Counted from the stretch's first letter, positions 43,308 to 54,307 are shown. The stretch: 64,000 bases of DNA from Streptomyces zinciresistens K42 (GCF_000225525.1 NZ_AGBF01000017.1:1-64000); one strand, 5' to 3'. Notes: generated by a model not told the origin, from the letters alone. Translations and numbers: made by a program.

Positions 43308-45755
43308 TCACCCCCGCAGGGTCTCCTCCAGCTTGCGGGCCACGGACACCGCCTCCTCGCCGGGCAGCGGCGCCCCCTCGGGACCGGTGACGTAGAACGC
43401 GTCGACGGCGTTGGCGCCCAGGGTGCCGGCGTGCGCGCTGCGCACCCGCACGCCCGCGTCCTCCAGCGCGCGGCCGATCCGGAACAGCAGCCCCGGCGCG
43501 TCCTGCGCCCGCACCTCGATCACCGTGGCCTGCCGGGAGGCGGCCGGGTGGACCGAGACCCGCGGCGGCGGCGCCACCACGCCCCGCCGCCGCGGATGGG
43601 CGGCGTCCCGCTCCGCGAGCCGGCCCGCGATGTCCAGCGAACCGTCCAGGGCCCGTACGAGGTCGGCGCGCAGCCGGGCGGCCTGCGGCAGGGAGCCGTA
43701 CTGGGCGGCGACCCGCCAGTTCAGCAGCAGGACGGTGCCCTCGACGCCGTCGGGCAGCTCGATGGCGCGCAGCTCGGCGGTGCGCACGGTCAGCCGGTGC
43801 GTCGCGAGGACGCCGGACACGGCGGGCAGCACGCCCGGCTGGTCCGGTACGGCGATCAGCAGTTCGACCCCGAGCGGCTCCGGATCTCCGGAGGGCGGCT
43901 CCCCGGCCGGCGGCTCGGTCTGCGCGCGCAGGGCCAGTACGGGGCTGCCGGTGGCGACCGCCTCCAGGGCGAGCCGCTCCTGCTCGGCGGTGGGCGCGGC
44001 GTCCGCGGGCTCCTCGGGGGCGTCCCCGGCGAGCACGGCGGCGACCCGGGCGACGAGGTCGGTGACGAGGGAGGCGCGCCAGGAGGACCAGGCCGCCGGA
44101 CCGGTCGCGAGGGCGTCCGCCTCGGTCAGGGCGTGCAGCAGCTCCAGGGTGCCCTGCGAGCCGACCGCGTCGGCGACCGCGCGCACGGTGGCGGGGTCCT
44201 CCAGGTCGCGGCGGGTCGCCGTCTCGACGAGCAGCAGATGGTGGCGTACGAGGGTGGCGAGCACCGCCACGTCGGCGCGGTCGAAGCCGATGCGCGCGGC
44301 CACGTCCCTGACGATGATCTCGCCGGCCGCCGAGTGGTCGCCGGGCCAGCCCTTGCCGATGTCGTGCAGCAGCGCGGCGACCAGCAGCAGGTCGGGGCGG
44401 TGGACGCGGCGGGTGAACCCGGAGGCCCGTACGGCCGTCTCGATCAGGTGCCGGTCGACGGTCCACACGTGCACGGCGTTGCGCTGGGGGCGGCAGCGCA
44501 CCCGCTCCCAGTCGGGCAGCAGCCGGGTGATCAGCCCCTCGGCCTCCAGCGCCTCCCACACCTCCACGGTGGGCCGGCCGGAGCCCAGCAGGGTGACCAG
44601 CTGCTCGCGGGCCTCGGCGGGCCAGGGCGCCGGCAGCGGGCGCACCCCGGCAGCCATCCGCCGTACGGCGTGCAGGGAGAGCGGGAGTCCGGCCTGCGCG
44701 GCGGCGGCCGCGGCCCGCAGGGGCAGGACGGGGTCGCGGTCGGGGCGCGCGGCACGGGCGAGCACCACCTCGCCGTCCTGCTCGACCACCCCCTCGGCCA
44801 GCGGGGAGCGCTCGACGGCGGGCCTGCCCCCGCCCATGAGGGCGCGCAGCCTGGGCCGCACGGCGCGCGCCCGCAGGACGCGCCCCACTTCGCGCCAGGT
44901 GACATCGCCGGCGTAGGCGATCACCCGGGCCGCCTCGTACACCTGCCGCAGCAGGGTGTCGGCGTCGAGCAGTCCGAGTTCGGCGGCGACCTGGTCCTGC
45001 TCCTGGAGGGCGAGCCGGTCGGTGGCCCGCCCGGTGGCCAGGTGCAGGGCGTCCCGTGCGTCGAGGAGCCGGCGCCGGGCGTCGTCGAGGCCCTCGCGCG
45101 GGGCGTCTGCCAGCCAGGACGCGGCGACGGCGCGCAGGATGGTGGCGTCCCGCAGTCCGCCGCGCGCCTCCTTCAGATCGGGCTCCAGCAGGTACTGCAG
45201 CTCGCCCTGGCGCTCGGCGCGCTCGGCGGCCAGCTCCTGGAGTTCGGGCAGCCGCCTGGACGCCTGGTTGCGCCAGTCGGCGAGGACGGCGGTGCGCAGC
45301 CCGGCGGTCAGGGAGGCGTCGCCCGCGACGTGGCGGGCGTCGAGCAGGCCGAGCTGGACCTTGAGGTCGTCGGCGGCCGTCCTGCGGGCCTCGGCGGGTG
45401 TGCGCACCGAGTGGTCGAGGGCGAGGCCCAGGTCCCACACCGGGTACCAGACGCGGTCGGCGAGCGCGGCCACCGCGCCGCTGTCGCCGCCGTCGTGCAG
45501 CAGGAGCAGGTCGAGGTCGCTGCGCGGGGAGAGCTCACCGCGGCCGTAGCCGCCGACGGCCACCAGGGAGACCCCGCGCGCGCCCTCGGCACCGGCCGCG
45601 AACAGGCCGCTCAGCCATGCGTCGGTCAGCCGCGCGAGGGCGGCACGGCGCGGCGGCCCGGACCGCGTCCCCTCGGTGAGGAGACGCAGCCGGGCCGCCG
45701 CGTAGCCGCTGGGTCCCGAGTCCTCTGCATCCGTGGAAACGTCCGTGCTCGTCAC
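43308..45755 (-). CDS. glnD: PII nucleotidyltransferase (GlnD)
   Basis: This 815-aa enzyme modifies the PII protein according to nitrogen status. The nucleotidyltransferase motif GGYGRGELSPRSDLDLLLL is near residue 70, the HD hydrolase motif LLHDIGKGWPGDHS near 470, and two ACT domains fill the C-terminus (about 620-690 and 735-810). In Streptomyces the homologue is reported to adenylylate rather than uridylylate GlnK. It follows glnK on the same strand with a 28-bp gap, completing the amtB-glnK-glnD operon. Confidence 0.96.
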   Translation of the reverse strand: MTSTDVSTDAEDSGPSGYAAARLRLLTEGTRSGPPRRAALARLTDAWLSGLFAAGAEGARGVSLVAVGGYGRGELSPRSDLDLLLLHDGGDSGAVAALADRVWYPVWDLGLALDHSVRTPAEARRTAADDLKVQLGLLDARHVAGDASLTAGLRTAVLADWRNQASRRLPELQELAAERAERQGELQYLLEPDLKEARGGLRDATILRAVAASWLADAPREGLDDARRRLLDARDALHLATGRATDRLALQEQDQVAAELGLLDADTLLRQVYEAARVIAYAGDVTWREVGRVLRARAVRPRLRALMGGGRPAVERSPLAEGVVEQDGEVVLARAARPDRDPVLPLRAAAAAAQAGLPLSLHAVRRMAAGVRPLPAPWPAEAREQLVTLLGSGRPTVEVWEALEAEGLITRLLPDWERVRCRPQRNAVHVWTVDRHLIETAVRASGFTRRVHRPDLLLVAALLHDIGKGWPGDHSAAGEIIVRDVAARIGFDRADVAVLATLVRHHLLLVETATRRDLEDPATVRAVADAVGSQGTLELLHALTEADALATGPAAWSSWRASLVTDLVARVAAVLAGDAPEEPADAAPTAEQERLALEAVATGSPVLALRAQTEPPAGEPPSGDPEPLGVELLIAVPDQPGVLPAVSGVLATHRLTVRTAELRAIELPDGVEGTVLLLNWRVAAQYGSLPQAARLRADLVRALDGSLDIAGRLAERDAAHPRRRGVVAPPPRVSVHPAASRQATVIEVRAQDAPGLLFRIGRALEDAGVRVRSAHAGTLGANAVDAFYVTGPEGAPLPGEEAVSVARKLEETLRG

Positions 45756-45783
45756 CCAGCGACTCCTGTTCTGTTCGCCCGTC

Positions 45784-47532
<1,749 letters not shown>

Positions 47533-47560
47533 TTATGCGCCATGAGATTGGCGCAGCGCC

Positions 47561-47618
47561 GTTTCGGTGGAGGCCCCTCGCTGTTTCGCCGCCGTGACGA
47601 AGGCGCCGGGCGTGTTAC
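47561..47618 (-). promoter_or_regulatory. GlnR operator of amtB
   Basis: On the minus strand, GTCAC-GGCGGC-GAAAC matches the GlnR box (GTnAC-n6-GAAAC) exactly at 47583-47598. A further GTAAC half-site is at 47614-47618 and a GAAAC at 47561-47565, giving the clustered half-sites usual for Streptomyces amtB. GlnR binding here should activate the operon under nitrogen starvation. Confidence 0.85.
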
Positions 47619-47684
47619 GCGTGGGTGAACGGGCGGATCGGCCGCGCGGTCGTCGCCGCGGCACGGCCGTCGCCGCGGGAAAAG

Positions 47685-47702
47685 GGCCGGCCGCGGCCGG
47701 CC
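47685..47702 (-). terminator. Palindromic terminator of nsdA
   Basis: GGCCGGCCGCGGCCGGCC is a perfect palindrome followed on the minus strand by CTTTTCCC. A shorter copy of the same palindrome occurs at 47750-47763, so the gene has two in tandem. Confidence 0.7.
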
Positions 47703-47794
47703 TTCCGATGACCTGGCACGGGGGAGCCGAGTCGGGCGGTTCGGGAGGGCCGGCCGCGGCCGGGGTTCTGCGGGTTCCCGGGGTCTGCCGGGCG

Positions 47795-49288
47795 TCAGAC
47801 CGCCTCGGCGGCCTCGGGGAGTTCCACCGCGAGCTTGTCGGTGAGGTCGACGACCTCGGCGAGATCGCCGAAGTCGCGCGCCGCGGTGTCGATGGTCTTT
47901 CGGATACGAGTGTTCACGCGCTCGGAGCGCACCTTCTTGGCGGTCCGCATGGCCTGTTCGGCGTACACGGTGCTCTGCTCGGGCTCGCGCCGCAGCAGGT
48001 GGACCGTGGCCATGCCGATGAGGTTCAGCGCGTACGACCGCTGGTGCTCGTCGTCCTTGGCGAACAGGTCCACGGCCCGCTGCATCACGGGCTCGGCCAG
48101 CGAGGCGTACGTCGGGCTGCGGCCCGCGACATAGGCCAGATCGCGGAAGGAGTGGGAGTTCTCGCCGTACAGCTCGGCCTCGGAGAAGAAGCGGATCCAG
48201 TCGGGATCGGGCTCGTCCCAGTCCTCGGCGTCGGCGAAGGTGTCCTCGGCCATCCGGACGGCGCGCTTGCACTTGCCGGGCTGGCCCATGTTGGCGTAGG
48301 CGCGGGCCTCCATCGCATACAGCATCGACTGGGTGCGTGGGCTCGCGCAGTCCCGGCTGCCGTACTGGGCGAGGTGGATCAGCTCCAGGGCGTCGTCGGG
48401 CCGGCCGAGGTGGATCATCTGCCGGCTCATGCTGGACAGCACGTACGAGCCGAGGGGCCGGTCACCGGCCTCCTTCGCGGCGTGCAGCGCGAGGACGAAG
48501 TACTTCTGGGCGGTGGGCTGGAGACCGACGTCGTACGACATCCACCCCGCCAGCTCGGCCAGTTCCGCCGCGACCTTGAACAACTTCCGCGCGGTGCAGT
48601 CCGGCTGGGGCTCCTGGAGCAGGTCGGTCACCTCGTGCAGCTGGCCGACGACCGCCTTGCGGCGCAGCCCGCCGCCGCACTGGGCGTCCCACTGCCGGAA
48701 CATCACGGTGGTGGACTCCAGCAGGTCCAGCTCGGGCCGGGACAGCCGGCCGCGCGCCCGGGAGGACGGCACGGGCCGGTCCTCCCGGTACAGGGCGGGC
48801 GGCGCGGGGACCAGCCAGCGCTGCATGGGCTCGATCAGCGCCGGGCCCGCGGACAGGGCGAGCGAGCTCCCGAGGAAGCCGCGCCGGGCCAGCATCAGGT
48901 CGCTGCGCGAGAACTCGCCGAGCAGGGCCACCGTCTGCGGGGCCGTCCAGGGCAGGTCCACCCCGGACACGGACGGTGACTGGCGGGCGGCGCGCAGGCC
49001 GAGGTCCTCGACGGAGACCACACAGCCGAACCGCTCCGAGAACAGCTCCGACAGGATGCGCGGGATCGGCTCGCGGGGGTTCTCGCCGTCCAGCCAGCGG
49101 CGTACGCGCGAGGTGTCCGTGGAGATGTGGCTGGCGCCCAACTGGCGTGCACGGCGGTTCACTTGGCGGGCGAGCTCGCCCTTCGACCAGCCGCTGCGCA
49201 CGAACCAGGACGCGAGCAGCTCGTTCGGGCGCTTGTCGGTGTGCGCTGCGCCACCGCCAGTCGTGCCGCTCTCCCCGTTGCCGCTCAC
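47795..49288 (-). CDS. nsdA: NsdA, negative regulator of differentiation and antibiotic production
   Basis: This protein of about 497 aa matches the Streptomyces NsdA pattern: NELLASWFVRSGWSKGELAR near residue 23 is an HTH-like N-terminal module, and WTAPQTVALLGEFSRSDLM and the long helical C-terminal half (TPR-like) follow. In S. coelicolor, loss of nsdA increases sporulation and actinorhodin, so it acts as a repressor-type regulator. The neighbours amtB and ftsY agree with that locus. GTG at 49288 is preferred, with longer options at 49321 and 49333. Confidence 0.93.
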   Translation of the reverse strand: MSGNGESGTTGGGAAHTDKRPNELLASWFVRSGWSKGELARQVNRRARQLGASHISTDTSRVRRWLDGENPREPIPRILSELFSERFGCVVSVEDLGLRAARQSPSVSGVDLPWTAPQTVALLGEFSRSDLMLARRGFLGSSLALSAGPALIEPMQRWLVPAPPALYREDRPVPSSRARGRLSRPELDLLESTTVMFRQWDAQCGGGLRRKAVVGQLHEVTDLLQEPQPDCTARKLFKVAAELAELAGWMSYDVGLQPTAQKYFVLALHAAKEAGDRPLGSYVLSSMSRQMIHLGRPDDALELIHLAQYGSRDCASPRTQSMLYAMEARAYANMGQPGKCKRAVRMAEDTFADAEDWDEPDPDWIRFFSEAELYGENSHSFRDLAYVAGRSPTYASLAEPVMQRAVDLFAKDDEHQRSYALNLIGMATVHLLRREPEQSTVYAEQAMRTAKKVRSERVNTRIRKTIDTAARDFGDLAEVVDLTDKLAVELPEAAEAV

Positions 49289-49348
49289 TGGAACGCCCCC
49301 ATCCCTTGGACCACTTGTCACTGAGTGCGCCAAGCCTTATCAGAATGC

Positions 49349-49360
49349 CGGTAAATACCG
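49349..49360. promoter_or_regulatory. Palindrome in the nsdA upstream region
   Basis: CGGTA and TACCG flank AA, a perfect 12-bp inverted repeat in AT-richer DNA about 60 bp before the nsdA start. Confidence 0.35.
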
Positions 49361-49378
49361 TCGCCCGTCCGGCAGTTC

Positions 49379-49552
49379 TCACCCTTCGAACGGAAAGCCG
49401 ACTTGCCTGCGGCATACCCGAGCGTGCATGCGCCCCGAGGCTCCGAGCACACACAGTAATCCTACGATCACGGCCCCAGCCATGGCGGTCCCGGAAACGC
49501 CACCATTCGCCACCCCATCGAATGAACTCTCGCCCGGCGCAACACGATTCAC
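49379..49552 (-). CDS. Possible small membrane protein containing a TTA codon
   Basis: This 57-codon frame runs from GTG 49552 to a stop 90 bp before nsdA on the same strand. It has one predicted membrane segment, AMAGAVIVGLLCVLGASG, then a basic tail ending in VGFPFEG. About 62 percent of third positions are G or C, well below the neighbours, so coding status is doubtful. Codon 32 is TTA, read by the bldA tRNA in Streptomyces. No good ribosome-binding site was seen. Confidence 0.3.
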   Translation of the reverse strand: MNRVAPGESSFDGVANGGVSGTAMAGAVIVGLLCVLGASGRMHARVCRRQVGFPFEG

Positions 49553-49746
49553 TTGACAGAGGACGGCCGGAAGCAGGCGGAACGAAGCACTCAGGGGCGC
49601 GTGTCGCCGCATCCACCACCCCGGGCACCCCGATGCGCCGCGTGAACCGGGGGCCGCGCCGGGTACGGGCCCTTCCGGAGAACACAGAGGGTCACCACCC
49701 GCATCCGCGTCGTAACCACCGGCGTACTGGACCCGTTGGAGAGGGC

Positions 49747-50403
49747 ATGGGCTTCACGATCGGCGCCATCCGCGAGATCCGGTCCGGCACGCGTCGGCGC
49801 GGCCGCTCCTCGGAGTGCACGGCCGTCGCCGAGTTCACCGGACTCTGGGGCTGGGACGTGGTCCCGGGCGCCCGGACCGCGGGGGGCGCCTGCTCCTGCG
49901 GCCGCCGCGACTGCGCCGCGCCCGGCGCGCACCCGCTGGACTTCGCGCCCCCGGTCCCCGCGGGCGCCACGCTCGGCGAGGCGACGCGGGCCTGGTCGGA
50001 GTTCCCCGGCGCGGCGGTGATGCTCCCCGTGGGGCGGGCGTTCGACGTGATCGAGGTGGCCGAGGCGGCCGGGCGCCGGGCCCTGACCCGGCTGGAGCGC
50101 ATGGGCCTGCCCGTCGGCCCCGTGACCGCCACCCCCGACGGGCGGGCCCACTTCTTCGTCGCCCCCGGCGCCGCCGCGGACCTCGCGCAGACCCTCTACC
50201 GCATGGGCTGGGACGACCGCACCCGGCTCGACCTGCGCGGCCTCGGCCCCGGCGCCTGTGTCACGGCGCCCCCGTCCGACCGCGGCGGCCTGGGCCCCGT
50301 GCGCTGGCTGCGCCCGCCGTCGCTGGACACGGCGAGGAAGCCGCCCGCGGCCCGGCTGCTGCTGGGGACGCTGGCCTACGTGTCGCATCGGTCGCGCGCC
50401 TGA
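49747..50403 (+). CDS. Bifunctional primase/polymerase N-terminal-like protein
   Basis: This 218-aa protein resembles the Prim-Pol N-terminal domain found alone in many actinomycetes: the opening GLWGWDVVPG, CSCGRRDCAAPGAHP with clustered Cys near residue 48, FDVIEVAEAAG near 98 and VTATPDGRAHFFV near 127. The catalytic acids of true primases are not obvious, so it may be inactive. ATG at 49747 follows GGAGAGG. Its gene is convergent with ftsY, with a shared strong terminator. Confidence 0.8.
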   Translation: MGFTIGAIREIRSGTRRRGRSSECTAVAEFTGLWGWDVVPGARTAGGACSCGRRDCAAPGAHPLDFAPPVPAGATLGEATRAWSEFPGAAVMLPVGRAFDVIEVAEAAGRRALTRLERMGLPVGPVTATPDGRAHFFVAPGAAADLAQTLYRMGWDDRTRLDLRGLGPGACVTAPPSDRGGLGPVRWLRPPSLDTARKPPAARLLLGTLAYVSHRSRA

Positions 50404-50426
50404 CGGCACCCGCGGGCGGACACAGC

Positions 50427-50469
50427 GAAGCGCCCGTTCCCCGACTGCACCTCGGGGAGCGGGCGCTTC
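50427..50469. terminator. Bidirectional terminator between the primase-like gene and ftsY
   Basis: GAAGCGCCCGTTCCCCGA pairs over 18 positions with TCGGGGAGCGGGCGCTTC (one T-G pair) across a 7-nt loop, between two convergent genes. Confidence 0.8.
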
Positions 50470-50514
50470 TTCGGCGGCCGTCGCGGATCCGAGGCCGTGC
50501 GGACAGGAGGTGGG

Positions 50515-51717
50515 TCACTCGCCGATCAGGGCGTCCACGAAGGCTTCCGGCTCGAACGGCGCCAGGTCGTCAGCGCCCTCGCCCAGGCCGATGAGCTTCA
50601 CCGGCACACCCAGCTCCCGCTGGACGGCCACGACGATGCCGCCCTTGGCGGTGCCGTCCAGCTTGGTGAGCACGATGCCCGTGATGTCGACGACCTCGGC
50701 GAAGACGCGCGCCTGCACGAGGCCGTTCTGCCCGGTGGTGGCGTCCAGGACGAGCAGCACCTCGTCGAGCGGGGCGTGCTTCTCCACGACGCGCTTGACC
50801 TTGCCGAGCTCGTCCATGAGCCCGGTCTTGGTGTGCAGGCGCCCGGCGGTGTCGATGAGCACGACGTCGCAGCCCATCTCCTTGCCCTCCTTCACCGCGT
50901 CGAAGGCGACGGAGGCGGGGTCGCCGCCCTCCGGCCCGCGCACGGTGTAGGCGCCGACGCGCTCGCCCCAGGTCTGGAGCTGGTCGGCGGCGGCGGCACG
51001 GAAGGTGTCGGCGGCGCCCAGGACCACGCTGCTGCCGTCGGCCACCAGGACGCGGGCGAGCTTGCCGGTGGTGGTGGTCTTGCCGGTGCCGTTGACGCCG
51101 ACGACCATGACGATGCCGGGCCCGCTCGCCTCCGGCTCGGTGCGGACCGTGCGGTCCAGGTCGGGGCCGACCAGCTTGAGCAGTTCCTCGCGCAGCAGGC
51201 CGCGCAGCTCCTCGGGGGTGCGGGTGCCGAGCACCTTGACGCGCGCGCGCAGCCCGTCGACGAGCTCCTGGGTGGGCTGCACGCCGACGTCGGCGGTGAG
51301 GAGGATGTCCTCGATCTCCTCCCAGGTGTCCTCGTCGAGGTGCTCGCGCGACAGGAGCGTGAGCAGCCCCTTGCCCAGGGCGTTCTGCGAGCGGGACAGG
51401 CGGGTGCGCAGCCGGATCAGCCGGCCGGCGGTGGGCTCCGGGACCTCCAGCTCGGTCGGCGCGAGCTCCTCGGCGACCGGGGGTTCCCCGACGGCGGTCG
51501 TGCCGCCGGGGAGGTCCACCTCCTCGATCGTCCGGCGCGGCTCGTCGCGCGGTGTCTCGGCCTCGTCGCCGACGTGCGGCTCGGCCGGGGGGGCGGTGAT
51601 GTCGGGGGCGGCGGGCGGCGGGGGCGGCTGCTTCTTGCGGCGGGTGCCGACGACGAGCCCGCCGATCGTGCCGAGGACCACCACGGCGATGACTACAGCA
51701 AGGATGACGATGTCCAT
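50515..51717 (-). CDS. ftsY: Signal recognition particle receptor FtsY
   Basis: This 400-aa SRP receptor GTPase has a single N-terminal membrane segment (about residues 3-23), which differs from the soluble E. coli form, then an acidic/Pro-rich linker. The NG domain contains GVNGTGKTTTTGKLA near residue 205, DTFRAAA near 240, DTAGRLHTK near 285 and TKLDGTAKGG near 345. ATG at 51717 is preferred over upstream in-frame starts. It is convergent with the primase-like gene. Confidence 0.96.
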   Translation of the reverse strand: MDIVILAVVIAVVVLGTIGGLVVGTRRKKQPPPPPAAPDITAPPAEPHVGDEAETPRDEPRRTIEEVDLPGGTTAVGEPPVAEELAPTELEVPEPTAGRLIRLRTRLSRSQNALGKGLLTLLSREHLDEDTWEEIEDILLTADVGVQPTQELVDGLRARVKVLGTRTPEELRGLLREELLKLVGPDLDRTVRTEPEASGPGIVMVVGVNGTGKTTTTGKLARVLVADGSSVVLGAADTFRAAAADQLQTWGERVGAYTVRGPEGGDPASVAFDAVKEGKEMGCDVVLIDTAGRLHTKTGLMDELGKVKRVVEKHAPLDEVLLVLDATTGQNGLVQARVFAEVVDITGIVLTKLDGTAKGGIVVAVQRELGVPVKLIGLGEGADDLAPFEPEAFVDALIGE

Positions 51718-51822
51718 AACGCGTCCAGTATCGGCCATGGAGTCCCGGGACGGCCCTATGGATGTCTGACACACCGTCAGCTAAGGTCCGCCTTCACAGC
51801 CGCCCGGTGAAGGGGGACCCCG

Positions 51823-52794
51823 ATGCCCGTCACGGTCGTACGCTTCAACCTCGTCGAGCCCGGCGCGCGCCCCGCCTCCCTCCGGGACCGCTACCGGGCG
51901 GCCCTGGAGATGGCCGCGTACGCCGACGAGCACGGGATCTCCACCGTGCAGACCGAGGAGCACCACGGCGCCGACGACAACTGGATGCCCTCGCCGTTCG
52001 CGTTCGCCGCGGCGGTCTTCGGGGCGACACGGCGGCTGGCGGTCACGGTCTCGGCGATCATCGGCCCGCTGCACGACCCGCTGCGGCTCGCCGAGGAGAT
52101 CGCCGTACTGGACCTGCTGAGCGGCGGCCGGCTGGTGACGGTGGCCGGAATCGGGTACCGGCCCGAGGAGTACGCCCTGTTCGACGTGGAGTGGAAGCGG
52201 CGCGGCCGGCTCCAGGACGAGCTGCTGGAGACCCTGCTGGCGGCGTGGACCGGCGAGGAGTTCCACTACCGCGGCCGTACGGTGCGGATCACGCCCCGGC
52301 CGTTCACCGAGCCGCATCCGCCGCTGCTGGTGGGGGGCTCCTCCGAGGCCGCCGCGCGCCGGGCCGCCCGCCTCGGCCTGCCGTTCTTCCCCAGCGCGCA
52401 CCTGCCGGAACTGGAGGCGTACTACAAGGAGCGGCTGGTGGAGTACGGCACCGAGGGCTGGACGATGATGCCCGCCGCCGAGACGCCGCTGCTGCACGTC
52501 GCGGAGGACCCCGACCGGACCTGGGCGCGGTACGGCGCCCACTTCCTGCACGAGGCGCGCACCTACGCCTCCTGGCAGTCCGGCGGAATCCGCTCGGCGG
52601 TGCGCTCGGGGGCGCGGACGGTGCGGGAGCTGCGGGCCGAGGGCGTCTACCGGATCGTGACGCCCGAGGAGTGCGCGGCGCTGGGCGCCGACACCTACGT
52701 CCTGCACCCGCTGGCGGGCGGGATGCCGGTGGAGGAGGGGTGGCGCGGGCTGCGGCTGTTCTGCGAGCGGGTGCTGCCCCGGCTCGGCGCCTGA
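51823..52794 (+). CDS. LLM-class flavin-dependent oxidoreductase
   Basis: This 323-aa protein is a bacterial-luciferase-like TIM barrel: RYRAALEMAAYADEHG, TEEHHGADDNW near residue 45, SAIIGPLHDPLRLAEEIAVLD near 78 and the LSGGRLVTVAGIGYRPEEY flavin-binding region near 98. It should use FMN or F420 with a reductase partner; the substrate is not predictable. ATG at 51823 follows a short G-rich site. It is divergent from ftsY by about 100 bp. Confidence 0.9.
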   Translation: MPVTVVRFNLVEPGARPASLRDRYRAALEMAAYADEHGISTVQTEEHHGADDNWMPSPFAFAAAVFGATRRLAVTVSAIIGPLHDPLRLAEEIAVLDLLSGGRLVTVAGIGYRPEEYALFDVEWKRRGRLQDELLETLLAAWTGEEFHYRGRTVRITPRPFTEPHPPLLVGGSSEAAARRAARLGLPFFPSAHLPELEAYYKERLVEYGTEGWTMMPAAETPLLHVAEDPDRTWARYGAHFLHEARTYASWQSGGIRSAVRSGARTVRELRAEGVYRIVTPEECAALGADTYVLHPLAGGMPVEEGWRGLRLFCERVLPRLGA

Positions 52795-52822
52795 CGTCCG
52801 CGGGCCCGCGCCGCCCCCGCGC

Positions 52823-54238
52823 TCAGCCCATCTCCTCCAGCTTCTTGCCCTTGGTCTCGGGCACGAACCTGAGGATGAACGGGATGGAGAGGAAGGCGAA
52901 CACCGCGTACATGACGTAGGTGAGCGACAGGTTCCACTCCGCGAGGTCCGGGAAGGTGATCGTGACGACCCAGTTGGCGATCCACTGGGCCGAGGCGGCC
53001 ACGCCCAGGGCGGCGGCGCGGATCCTGTTCGGGAAGACCTCGCCCAGCATGACCCAGACGACCACGCCCCAGGAGAGGGCGAAGAAGAGCACGAAGGCGT
53101 TGGCGGCGATCAGCGCCACGTAGCCCTGCGCGGCCGGCAGCGGGTCGCTGCCGTTCTGGAACGAGAAGGACCAGGCCGCCGCCGCGAGCGAGATGCCCAT
53201 GCCGACGGAGCCGATGAGCGCGAGCGGCCTGCGGCCGATGCGGTCCACGAAGATCATCGCGATCACGGTGCCGATGATGTTGACGATCGAGGTCTCGAAC
53301 GAGTAGAAGAACGAGCTCGACGGGTCGACGCCGACGGACTGCCACAGCAGGTTCGAGTAGTAGAAGATGACGTTGATGCCGACCAGCTGCTGGAAGACGG
53401 AGAGGCCGATGCCGATCCACACGATGGGCAGCAGGCCGAACCGGCCGCCGAGCAGGTCCTTGAACGTCGACTTGTGGTCGCCGCGCATGGCCCGCTCGAT
53501 CTCGGCGACACGGGCGTCCAGGTCGACGCCGCCCTCGACGTCGGCGAGGACCTTCCTGGCGTCGCCGATGCGGCCGGCGCCGATCAGGAAGCGCGGGGAC
53601 TCGGGGATGGCGAACGACAGCAGGCCGTAGACGAGGGCCGGCAGGAGCATCACGCCGAGCATCCACTGCCAGGCTTCCAGGCCCGCGACCGTGCCGCGCT
53701 CCCTGCCGTCGGCCAGGTTGAGGATCGCCCAGTTCACGAGCTGGGAGACCGCGATGCCGATGACGATGGCCGCCTGCTGGAAGGAGGCGAGCCGGCCCCG
53801 GTAGGCGGGCGGGGCGACCTCGGCGATGTAGGCCGGGCCGATCACGGAGGCCATGCCGATGGCGATGCCGCCGAGGACGCGCCAGGCGGCGAGGTCCCAG
53901 GCGGCGAAGGGCAGGGCGGAGCCGACGGCGCTCACGGCGAACAGCACCGCCGCGATCTGCATGACGCGGATCCGGCCGATGCGGTCGGCTATGCGGCCGG
54001 CGATCGCGGCGCCCAGGGCGCTGCCGAGCAGGGCACTGGCGGCGACGGTGCCGGTGACCCCGGAGCTGAGGTCGAACCGGGCCTGGATGCCGCCGTTGGC
54101 CCCGTTGATGACGGAGCTGTCGTAGCCGAAGAGGAAGCCGCCCATGGCGGCCGCCGCGGTGATGAAGACGACGTGCCCCAGATGTTCGGGGTGCGCCGTC
54201 CTGCCCGCCGGCGTGGGGGCCTTCGCTGTGCTGGTCAC
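52823..54238 (-). CDS. glcP: Glucose permease of the MFS sugar porter family
   Basis: This 471-aa transporter has twelve membrane segments and sugar-porter signatures: GFLFGYDSSVINGA, RIADRIGR, AYIAEVAPPAYRGRLAS and VPETKGK. Position next to smc and length match GlcP1, the main glucose permease of S. coelicolor, which also mediates carbon catabolite effects through glucose kinase. GTG at 54238 follows GAGGAG closely. A palindromic candidate operator lies about 50 bp upstream. Confidence 0.93.
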   Translation of the reverse strand: MTSTAKAPTPAGRTAHPEHLGHVVFITAAAAMGGFLFGYDSSVINGANGGIQARFDLSSGVTGTVAASALLGSALGAAIAGRIADRIGRIRVMQIAAVLFAVSAVGSALPFAAWDLAAWRVLGGIAIGMASVIGPAYIAEVAPPAYRGRLASFQQAAIVIGIAVSQLVNWAILNLADGRERGTVAGLEAWQWMLGVMLLPALVYGLLSFAIPESPRFLIGAGRIGDARKVLADVEGGVDLDARVAEIERAMRGDHKSTFKDLLGGRFGLLPIVWIGIGLSVFQQLVGINVIFYYSNLLWQSVGVDPSSSFFYSFETSIVNIIGTVIAMIFVDRIGRRPLALIGSVGMGISLAAAAWSFSFQNGSDPLPAAQGYVALIAANAFVLFFALSWGVVVWVMLGEVFPNRIRAAALGVAASAQWIANWVVTITFPDLAEWNLSLTYVMYAVFAFLSIPFILRFVPETKGKKLEEMG

Positions 54239-54285
54239 GTGTACTCCTCGGGCCACCGGCAACACTGCCGGGTGGGGGTCAGCCG

Positions 54286-54307
54286 CTTCAGATGGCGATA
54301 TCTGAAG
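54286..54307. promoter_or_regulatory. Palindromic candidate operator upstream of glcP
   Basis: CTTCAGAT and ATCTGAAG form a perfect 8-bp inverted repeat around GGCGAT, about 48 bp before the glcP start codon. TAGGGT further upstream may be the -10 box. Confidence 0.5.

Larger units (their letters stand above)
49289..49746. other. Intergenic region between nsdA and the primase-like gene
   Basis: This 458-bp gap is clearly less GC-rich than its neighbours. It probably holds the nsdA promoter; GATAAG near 49339 and a CGGTA-AA-TACCG palindrome at 49349-49360 are candidates. It also contains the possible small frame at 49379-49552 and an isolated TTGACA at 49553 facing the primase-like gene. Confidence 0.5.
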
